Shown one piece after another: positions 51,692-57,516 of a DNA stretch of 57,516 bases (positions are counted from its first letter, which is position 1; the number at the start of each line of letters is the position of its first letter). Source of the stretch: Sphingobacterium sp. CZ-UAM (GTDB lineage Bacteria > Bacteroidota > Bacteroidia > Sphingobacteriales > Sphingobacteriaceae); assembly GCF_002000245.1 (NCBI RefSeq), contig NZ_MTCM01000012.1, positions 1 to 57,516 of the forward strand, in the 5' to 3' direction. A program made the translations under genes and the position numbers. The notes below the pieces were generated by a model, which was given only the letters and a program-made list of their open reading frames with translations, made no database searches and was not told the origin of the DNA.

Positions 51692-52522
51692 ATGAAACGT
51701 ATCCTGCTCCTAACCGACTTTTCAGAAAATGCACTTTTAGCAGCTAAGCAAGTTGCGCTATGTGCAGAGGCCTGGAAAACTGAACAAGTTATTGTTTACC
51801 ATACGTATAACAGTGTAACAATTGTAAACAATGAGCCCATCGTGGTGGTTAATGATGAAGTAAAAGAGGCCAAAGAGAAAGAATTCAATGCCTGGCTGGA
51901 ACAGATTGCTCCGCTCTTTCCGCCACAGGTAACACTATCGCACAAAATGGAGGATGTGGATCTTCCGATAGGTGTAAATGAGCTGTGTGAATCCGAGGCT
52001 ATCGATCTTGTGGCACTAGGTATCACGGGGCAGACTGGTTTTGCCAAGATTCTGGTGGGCAGCAATGCCATCACCTTAATGGATATCTGCAATAAACCGA
52101 TGCTGATTGTCTCCCATAAGGTGAATCCAGCGGTCCCCAAGCATGTGCTGGCCACTACTGACCTTAAAGAGGTAGACAGAAAATTGGCCTTGTTTAATCT
52201 AGATCAGGTGCTGGACACATTTTCAGCGCAGTTATATGTTCTGAATGTTGCCAAGAAGGAAGGCTCTGCAGCAGATCTGGCACAAGAATTAAAACATTTA
52301 CATGAACGGCTGGACAAGTACAAGCCCATCTATGACTACATCAGTCACGACGATATTACAACAGGAATAGCGGCCTATGCCAAGGAGAAACAGATCGACC
52401 TAATCCTGTCCTTTCACAAGAAACAAGGGTTATTGGCGAGTTTGTTCAAAACAAGTATATCCAAAAAAATCGCCTGGAACGGTGCTGCAAACCTATTGGT
52501 AATTCCAATGGATAAATCATAA
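51692..52522 (+). CDS. Tandem-domain universal stress protein
   Basis: A 276-residue cytoplasmic protein made of two Usp domains. The first opens ILLLTDFSENAL and carries the ATP-binding segment GQTGFAKILVGSN. The second, from AVPKHVLATTDLKE, ends with a kept core but no clear ATP-binding glycines. Such proteins bind ATP and respond to stress. It is a paralogue of the product at 53278-54108; both start in the same way and have the same length. No partner gene is obvious. Confidence 0.87.
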   Translation: MKRILLLTDFSENALLAAKQVALCAEAWKTEQVIVYHTYNSVTIVNNEPIVVVNDEVKEAKEKEFNAWLEQIAPLFPPQVTLSHKMEDVDLPIGVNELCESEAIDLVALGITGQTGFAKILVGSNAITLMDICNKPMLIVSHKVNPAVPKHVLATTDLKEVDRKLALFNLDQVLDTFSAQLYVLNVAKKEGSAADLAQELKHLHERLDKYKPIYDYISHDDITTGIAAYAKEKQIDLILSFHKKQGLLASLFKTSISKKIAWNGAANLLVIPMDKS

Positions 52523-52527
52523 ACAGC

Positions 52528-52575
52528 ACAGAGCGACCTCCGATATAAAATTTCATATCTCGGAGGCCGCTCTGT
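52528..52575. terminator. Bidirectional terminator between Usp and DoxX genes
   Basis: ACAGAGCGACCTCCGATAT (52528-52546) pairs with the complementary stretch at 52555-52575 over about 18 positions, with one mismatch and a small bulge. It lies between the stop of the plus-strand Usp gene and the stop of the convergent minus-strand DoxX gene. Confidence 0.85.
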
Positions 52576-52617
52576 CCTATAAGTTTCTCTATTTTATAAA
52601 TTTCGATGTGCCGGCAT

Positions 52618-53025
52618 CTACTTCTTGTCTACAGAATGTTTGCCCGGGCCAATAAAGACGAGCCCCAAAAAAACGAAGAACAATTCAATGGCGTGCGACG
52701 CACCGTTGACGCCATCACCCTTGGACAGGTGCATCAAACCGGCAACGACCATCGTAAAAGCGAGCAATAAAGCCGAAGGCCTAAAGAAAAGGCCCAATAG
52801 GAGGAAAAGACCGCCTATCGTCTCCGTTGCCGCAGCCATAAAGCCCCAAAATGTCGGAATAAAGTGAATGCCTATATTCCCCATGGCCTTTCCGACCCCA
52901 GCCCATAGCTCAGGACCGCCCTGTAACTTGGGCAAACCATGCATAATCATCATGACACCCAAGCCGATACGAAGGATCAATAAACCCGTATCTCTATATT
53001 TTCCCAATGAATTCCAAATTGCCAT
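52618..53025 (-). CDS. DoxX-family membrane protein
   Basis: A 135-residue protein with four membrane helices. The family motif GLLILRIGLGVMMIMHGLPKLQGG is visible as GLLILRIGLGVMMIMHG at the start, and FFRPSALLLAFTMV and GKHSVDKK follow later. DoxX/SURF4-like proteins are membrane oxidoreductase partners or of unknown role. It is convergent to one Usp gene and divergent from the other, so it is likely separately expressed. Confidence 0.85.
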   Translation of the reverse strand: MAIWNSLGKYRDTGLLILRIGLGVMMIMHGLPKLQGGPELWAGVGKAMGNIGIHFIPTFWGFMAAATETIGGLFLLLGLFFRPSALLLAFTMVVAGLMHLSKGDGVNGASHAIELFFVFLGLVFIGPGKHSVDKK

Positions 53026-53277
53026 AAATAGAAAATTATAATGTATTAAAATATTACTTGCTGATAGCTGTTTCTAAAATACTGAAAATAGCACAAAATG
53101 CCTGACCTTTCCTTGATATAGATTAAGAAATTTCAACGCAGAACTTAATCTGGGCATAGGAAAGAAAGAAGAATTAAGAAAAGAATTCTCAGGAAAATCG
53201 GGGCACGCGATAAAAATATTGCATTTATGCTACTAAATACGTAATTTAAATCTCATAGACCCGATTATAAAAATATT

Positions 53278-54108
53278 ATGAAGAATCTTCTCTTGTTAAC
53301 AGATTTCTCCGACAATGCATATGCTGCCGCGCAATATGCTGCCAAATTAGCGCCGCTTTGGGGCATAGAAAGGGTTGTATTGTACCATACTTATGAGGTC
53401 ATACCCACTGTCGGGACAGAGCCGGTTGTTATCAGTAATTCGGATATATTAGAAGACAAACAAAAAGACCTCAACGTATGGCAGGAAGACCTCATGCAGC
53501 TCTTTCCCCAGGGAATAGCATGGAAAGTGGTGCTGGAGGAATATGAACTGAGCTATGGCGTCAACCGTACCTGTGCGGAAGAAGATATTGATATTGTTGT
53601 GGTGGGAACCGCAGGAAAAAGCGGATTTAAGAAGCTTCTCCTGGGGAGCAACACGCTAAAATTAATTGAGAATTGTCATACGCCTTTGTTGGTGGTTCCA
53701 GCCAAGGCCGAATTCAGGATCCCCAGGAAGATGCTGATTGCAACCAACCTCAAAGAAGTCAAACTCAAGTTGGACCGCCTTCTGATCAATGCCGCGGAAG
53801 TACTCCGCAAAAGTGAGGTCTATGTAGTTCACGTTACCAAGGAAGATCCCGCAAGCAAAGCCGTCCGCACGGAGATTAACCTGATGAATGAACTGTTGGC
53901 CTCCTATCATCCGATATATAGCTATATCCTACATTCGGATATTGCCATCGGCATTAATCAATATATCAATGAAAACCACATTGATATGATGGTAACATTT
54001 CACCGTGACAAAGGATTACTCAGCCGGATTTTCAATACCAGTATCGCACAAAAAATGGCCTGGAAAAGCCAGGCTGCCATGATGGTTATTCCTGTACATT
54101 CGGGATAA
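53278..54108 (+). CDS. Tandem-domain universal stress protein
   Basis: A 276-residue protein with the same two-Usp-domain layout as the one at 51692. It opens NLLLLTDFSDNAY and carries GKSGFKKLLLGSN for ATP binding. The second domain starts RIPRKMLIATNLKE and lacks the ATP-binding glycines. The two paralogues keep parallel ends (KGLLSRIFNTSIAQKMAWK against KQGLLASLFKTSISKKIAW), so they arose by duplication and diverged. No regulatory site was identified upstream. Confidence 0.87.
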   Translation: MKNLLLLTDFSDNAYAAAQYAAKLAPLWGIERVVLYHTYEVIPTVGTEPVVISNSDILEDKQKDLNVWQEDLMQLFPQGIAWKVVLEEYELSYGVNRTCAEEDIDIVVVGTAGKSGFKKLLLGSNTLKLIENCHTPLLVVPAKAEFRIPRKMLIATNLKEVKLKLDRLLINAAEVLRKSEVYVVHVTKEDPASKAVRTEINLMNELLASYHPIYSYILHSDIAIGINQYINENHIDMMVTFHRDKGLLSRIFNTSIAQKMAWKSQAAMMVIPVHSG

Positions 54109-54115
54109 GCTAAAA

Positions 54116-54168
54116 ATATCGACAATCAAATAGTTTTGTCTGGGATGAGACGATTTGATTGTCGATAT
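54116..54168. terminator. Bidirectional terminator between Usp and LD-carboxypeptidase genes
   Basis: A perfect 16-bp pairing: ATATCGACAATCAAAT (54116-54131) with its reverse complement at 54153-54168. A GTCT/AGAC inner pair (54138-54141 with 54148-54151) extends it. Convergent genes flank it, so it may end both. Confidence 0.8.
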
Positions 54169-54170
54169 CG

Positions 54171-55073
54171 CTATAGGTAAGTAAGTTCCGTTTTATTGGC
54201 GCTCGTCACCAATTTCACTTTTCGGCCCAATACCAACGCATGGTTATCATCGATGTGTCCCGCCGGATAACCAAAAGCCACAGGAAAGTCATATTCTTTG
54301 ACTTTATCCCAGATGATCTCCTCTACGGTCTGTCCAAAGGCCGGATCGTTGTCTTTCATGGATGAAAACCCGCCTACAATAAGGCCTTTCAGTTTTTTAA
54401 ATTTACCAGCACGTTTTAATGCCCAAAGCATGCGGTCTACCGAGTAATAGGCTTCACCCACATCTTCGATAAAAAGGATTTTATTTGCATACTTGACATC
54501 TGAATCCGAAGCCAAGACGGATAATAAAATCGCTAGATTTCCGCCGATCAGTTTGCCCTCAGCCTCACCGGGACGATTGGGGAATACAGATTGTTCATAG
54601 GTAAAGTCCGTAGATTCACCAAACAGTGCATTTCTTAAGGTCTCCAAGGAAGCTTTCGTTCCCGATTCAAAAGATTTGGGCATCTGCCCGTGTATTGTTG
54701 CGATCTTATAGTTACGTTGGATATGGCTATGCAATACCGTAATATCGCTAAAGCCGACCAACCACTTCGGATGCTGCTCGAATCCGGAAAAATCGATTTC
54801 ATCAACAATCCGAACGCAGCCATAGCCGCCCCGGGCTGCAAATACAGCTTTAATGGATGGATCATCCAAGGCCCATTGGAGATCCGCCGCACGCAATTGG
54901 TCATCTCCGGCAAATTGATGATAAGATGTGCCTACTGTCTGCCCCACCACAACTTCAAGGCCCCAATTCTTCAATGTTTCGATCCCCATATCAATATTCC
55001 CCCGGATAAAACTGGCCGGACAAACGATAGCGACTTTGTCGCCTTCTTTAAGAAAATCAGGTATTTTAGACAT
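54171..55073 (-). CDS. LD-carboxypeptidase (peptidase S66)
   Basis: A 300-residue cytoplasmic serine peptidase that trims the terminal D-alanine of recycled murein tetrapeptides, or related peptides. The catalytic triad motifs are visible: GFSDIT with Ser109, FIEDVGEAYYSVDRM with the Glu, and YPAGHIDDNHALVLG with the His. The upstream ARGGYGCVRIVD sequence is also characteristic. Length is normal. Some family members confer resistance to microcin C7-like peptides; the sequence does not allow the two to be told apart. Confidence 0.9.
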   Translation of the reverse strand: MSKIPDFLKEGDKVAIVCPASFIRGNIDMGIETLKNWGLEVVVGQTVGTSYHQFAGDDQLRAADLQWALDDPSIKAVFAARGGYGCVRIVDEIDFSGFEQHPKWLVGFSDITVLHSHIQRNYKIATIHGQMPKSFESGTKASLETLRNALFGESTDFTYEQSVFPNRPGEAEGKLIGGNLAILLSVLASDSDVKYANKILFIEDVGEAYYSVDRMLWALKRAGKFKKLKGLIVGGFSSMKDNDPAFGQTVEEIIWDKVKEYDFPVAFGYPAGHIDDNHALVLGRKVKLVTSANKTELTYL

Positions 55074-55110
55074 ATTGTTTTGTTTCTATAAATAATTTGA
55101 TGCTATATGG

Positions 55111-55188
55111 CTATGCCGCTAGCACCAGCCAATCTACTTTATTTTTACCAAAAGGATTTTGTCTCGGCTCCTCATGGCTTCCGTCCAT
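55111..55188 (-). CDS. Candidate 25-residue small ORF upstream of LD-carboxypeptidase
   Basis: ATG at 55188 to TAG at 55111 encodes MDGSHEEPRQNPFGKNKVDW and five more hydrophobic residues. It ends 38 bp before the LD-carboxypeptidase start and is on the same strand. The acidic-to-basic-to-hydrophobic pattern is unlike random AT-rich peptides, but there is no family match I know. It may be a leader peptide or nothing. Confidence 0.28.
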   Translation of the reverse strand: MDGSHEEPRQNPFGKNKVDWLVLAA

Positions 55189-55248
55189 AAAAATTTTCAA
55201 TGGATGCGGCGAGAACAAATTTATCTTAGTATTATACCGCAAATTGAA

Positions 55249-55256
55249 TTATCTTT
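55249..55256 (+). promoter_or_regulatory. -7 box for metG
   Basis: TATCTTTG matches the TAnnTTTG element and lies 41 bp before the metG start. A TTAG at the expected -33 distance is only a partial match to TTTG. Confidence 0.5.
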
Positions 55257-55296
55257 GTGAAAGAAACAAGTAAAAACTTTAATATACTTTCAAGCA

Positions 55297-57366
55297 TTGA
55301 GTATTCTAGATAAAAAACGTTATACAATCACTTCGGCATTACCCTATGCCAATGGTCCTTTACATATTGGACACCTTGCCGGAGCTTATATTCCCGGTGA
55401 TATTTTTGTTCGCTATTTGCGTTTGAACCAAAAAGATGTGGTCTATGTCTGTGGTTCGGATGAACATGGTGCAGCCATTACTATCCGTGCCAAAAAAGAG
55501 GGGATTACACCACAACAGATCATTGATAAGTACAACAAACAAATCAAGGAGAGCTTTGAGGAGTTTGGTATTTCTTTCGATATCTACCACCGTACCTCCG
55601 AACCAATCCACCATCAACTTTCGCAGGATTTTTTCCTGAACCTCTACAATAAAGGTGAATTTGTTGAGAAATTTTCGGAACAGTATTATGATGAAGAATA
55701 CCATCAGTTTTTAGCAGACCGCTATATTACGGGTACCTGTCCAAACTGTAAATCCGAAGGTGCCTATGGCGATCAATGTGAAAAATGTGGTACTTCGCTC
55801 AGTCCAACAGATCTGATCAATCCCATTTCCACATTAAGCGGAAAGACTCCGGTATTAAAAGAAACAAAACATTGGTACCTGCCTTTGGATAAATACCAAC
55901 CCTGGTTGGAAAAATGGTTGATCGAGGGCAAGAAAAATATTCTTAAATCCAACGTTTTTGGCCAATGTCAATCCTGGCTCAAATCAGGCCTGCAGCCGCG
56001 TTCTATGACGCGGGATCTGGATTGGGGAGTGGACGTACCTTTGGAAGAAGCACAAGGGAAGAAACTGTATGTATGGCTGGATGCACCGATAGGTTATATC
56101 TCCGCCACAAAACAGTGGGCAATCGATCAGGGAAAAAATTGGGAAGATTATTGGAAAACCCATGAGAACCCAGCCGATGATGCCACATTGATCCATTTTA
56201 TCGGAAAAGACAATATTGTATTTCACTGCATAATATTCCCAGCGATTCTACATGCGCATGGAGACTATATCCTGCCTGAAAACATCCCTGCAAATGAATT
56301 CCTTAATCTGGAAGGCGATAAGCTTTCAACATCCAGAAATCATGCAGTTTGGTTGCATGAATATTTACAGGAATTTCCAAATAAACAGGATGAACTACGC
56401 TATGTGCTGACTTCGATTTTACCGGAGACCTCAGACGCTGAATTTACCTGGAAGGATTTCCAGGCAAGGATCAACAACGAGCTGGTAGCCATCTTTGGCA
56501 ACTTTGTCAATCGCGTGATGGTACTATCCCATAAATATTTTGGTGGCAAAGTATTGAGCGGATCTCCATTGACAGCAGTGGATCAATCGGTATTGGATGA
56601 GTTAAAATCCTATCCGGCATCTATCAAATCATCGCTGGAACAATTCCGTTTCCGTGAAGCGCTGTCCGAGTTTATGAATGTGGCCCGTCTTGGAAACAAG
56701 TACCTGGCAGATGAGGAGCCTTGGAAAGTAATCAAAACAGACGAGGAACGCGTCAAAACGATCCTAAATGTAGCAGCTCAGATTGTTGCCAACCTTGCTG
56801 TATTGGCGCAACCATTTTTACCAAAAACAGCGATCAAATTATTTGAAATGCTCAACTTCCCACAAGGGAACTGGAATGATGCAGGTAACGAAAGCTTAAT
56901 TGAAGATGGTCATCAACTGGGTGAAGTCCAATTGTTATTTGACAAGATAACCGACGAGCAAGTGGAATTCCAATTGAACAAACTTGCCGAAGCGAAACTA
57001 AAAAACCGCGCCGAGAATGCACAAGTTGCTCCCGCAAAAGAAAACATCAGTTTTGACGATTTTGTCAAAATGGATATCCGCGTAGGAACAATTCTAGAAG
57101 CTGAGAAAGTGGCGAAAACAAAGAAATTGCTGAAATTAACCATAGATACCGGTATCGACAAACGTACCGTCGTATCTGGTATTGCCGAATTTTTTAGTCC
57201 GGAAGAAATCGTTGGACGCCAGGTTTCCATTTTAGTCAATCTGGAGCCTCGCGAAATCAAAGGCATTACTTCACAGGGTATGATCTTGATGGCTGAAGAT
57301 GCAGATGGCCGACTGGATTTTGTCAAACCCGATACTGCGATCAAAGTGGGCAGTACAGTACGCTAA
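55297..57366 (+). CDS. metG: Methionyl-tRNA synthetase with C-terminal tRNA-binding domain
   Basis: A 689-residue enzyme that charges initiator and elongator tRNA with methionine. The class I HIGH motif reads HIGH at 23-26. A four-Cys zinc site (CPNCKSEGAYGDQCEKCG) lies in the connective peptide, and the KMSKS loop reads DKLSTSRNHAVW near residue 343. The anticodon-binding helices follow, then a C-terminal EMAP-II/OB-fold domain (FDDFVKMDIRVGTILEAEKV). Translation appears to start at a TTG at 55297: the upstream frame is closed by TGA at 55258 with no ATG or GTG, and the first downstream in-frame codons already reach the catalytic core. The IS end begins 42 bp after the stop. Confidence 0.95.
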   Translation: MSILDKKRYTITSALPYANGPLHIGHLAGAYIPGDIFVRYLRLNQKDVVYVCGSDEHGAAITIRAKKEGITPQQIIDKYNKQIKESFEEFGISFDIYHRTSEPIHHQLSQDFFLNLYNKGEFVEKFSEQYYDEEYHQFLADRYITGTCPNCKSEGAYGDQCEKCGTSLSPTDLINPISTLSGKTPVLKETKHWYLPLDKYQPWLEKWLIEGKKNILKSNVFGQCQSWLKSGLQPRSMTRDLDWGVDVPLEEAQGKKLYVWLDAPIGYISATKQWAIDQGKNWEDYWKTHENPADDATLIHFIGKDNIVFHCIIFPAILHAHGDYILPENIPANEFLNLEGDKLSTSRNHAVWLHEYLQEFPNKQDELRYVLTSILPETSDAEFTWKDFQARINNELVAIFGNFVNRVMVLSHKYFGGKVLSGSPLTAVDQSVLDELKSYPASIKSSLEQFRFREALSEFMNVARLGNKYLADEEPWKVIKTDEERVKTILNVAAQIVANLAVLAQPFLPKTAIKLFEMLNFPQGNWNDAGNESLIEDGHQLGEVQLLFDKITDEQVEFQLNKLAEAKLKNRAENAQVAPAKENISFDDFVKMDIRVGTILEAEKVAKTKKLLKLTIDTGIDKRTVVSGIAEFFSPEEIVGRQVSILVNLEPREIKGITSQGMILMAEDADGRLDFVKPDTAIKVGSTVR

Positions 57367-57408
57367 TGACGCAAAAACGATCATAAAAAAATGCCTGTCT
57401 TTTTGATG

Positions 57409-57516
57409 TGACCCCAAAAAGTTGGACGGATTAACAAAATTAAGTTTTTTGTACGAGAGCTCGGTATTCCACCGGGCTCTTTCCATTTAATCTATTTTTT
57501 ATTCTTTTATTGTTGT
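57409..57516 (-). mobile_element. 3' end of an IS3-family insertion sequence
   Basis: The element runs off the right edge. Its outer end is placed at 57409, where the plus strand begins TGACCCCAAAAAGTTGGAC. The orfB end lies just inside, in the orientation expected if orfA lies further right on the minus strand. It is in the same orientation as the fragment at 1-125, and the terminal repeats agree in 17 of 19 positions. They could be left and right repeats of copies of one element. Completeness and target duplications cannot be seen. Confidence 0.8.
57440..57516 (-). CDS. IS3-family transposase OrfB, C-terminal fragment
   Basis: The minus-strand frame to the TAA at 57440 reads NNKRIKNRLNGKSPVEYRAL and then VQKT. 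The pattern N-x-K-R-x-K, then LNGKSPVEYR, is the very typical end of the DDE transposase of IS3-family elements. Only about 25 codons lie inside the window. Confidence 0.82.
   Translation of the reverse strand, partial: NNKRIKNRLNGKSPVEYRALVQKT

Noticed and set aside
1..57516. Composite transposon carrying the whole window
   Set aside because: Only fragments of the two IS ends are visible and core genes (metG, rarA, prc) lie between them; treated as a question rather than a feature.
1..57516. tRNA, rRNA genes or CRISPR arrays
   Set aside because: No cloverleaf-like stretch, conserved rRNA sequence or regular spaced repeat was noticed in any intergenic region.

Overview
The window looks like a chromosomal stretch of a Bacteroidota member, most likely a Sphingobacteriaceae genome close to Sphingobacterium or Pedobacter. 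The evidence is two SusC/SusD pairs, many lipoproteins with Bacteroidota-style lipoboxes, fasciclin and DUF5106-type proteins, promoter boxes of the TAnnTTTG class, and almost no Shine-Dalgarno sequences. The genus is an inference from gene content only. No rRNA, tRNA or CRISPR array was seen.

Layout. (1) 1-127 is the 5' end of an IS3-family element (orfA on the minus strand). (2) 160-17989, all minus, is a Wzx/Wzy-type exopolysaccharide or O-antigen locus. In order of transcription it holds the Wza-like exporter, Wzz-like chain-length protein, Wzx flippase, six glycosyltransferases, a Wzy-like polymerase, a secreted beta-helix protein, a GlcNAc-1-phosphate-transferase-like initiator, a DEDDh exonuclease, two tandem TagD-like nucleotidyltransferases and ManC. 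The middle part (about 4-14 kb) is visibly AT-richer than the conserved export genes. (3) 18289-22897, all plus, is a compact cassette: DUF5106/thioredoxin lipoprotein, soluble S26-like Ser/His peptidase, PqqD-like protein, ABC exporter and HPr-kinase-like protein. It resembles the accessory half of a peptide-modification (RiPP) locus, but no maturase is visible. Several mini-ORFs sit in its gaps. (4) 23092-26355, minus, holds an S41 protease lipoprotein, RarA and a small PLDc_N membrane protein. (5) 26454-47466, minus, is one apparent operon of twelve annotated genes plus a 28-codon candidate. It has two SusC/SusD pairs, two fasciclin proteins, a DUF5007-like lipoprotein, a beta-propeller, a phosphodiesterase-like enzyme with an apparently dead paralogue, an M60 metallopeptidase and an NHL-repeat lipoprotein. 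It has no recognisable glycoside hydrolase or polysaccharide lyase and no local regulator. (6) 47925-57366 holds housekeeping and stress genes: a TPR protein, the tail-specific protease Prc, two tandem-domain universal stress proteins around a DoxX protein, LD-carboxypeptidase and metG. (7) 57409-57516 is the 3' end of an IS3-family element, in the same orientation and with nearly the same terminal repeat as the one at the left edge.

How the genes work together. Region 2 would make, flip, polymerise and export a polysaccharide. Region 5 would bind and import material through two outer-membrane pedestal complexes, with surface proteolysis by the M60 enzyme; a glycoprotein or glycopeptide substrate is the simplest inference. 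Region 3 looks like a self-contained kinase, carrier, peptidase and exporter system acting on a substrate not yet identified. Together with the catalysis-poor operon of region 5 it is the most promising lead in the window.
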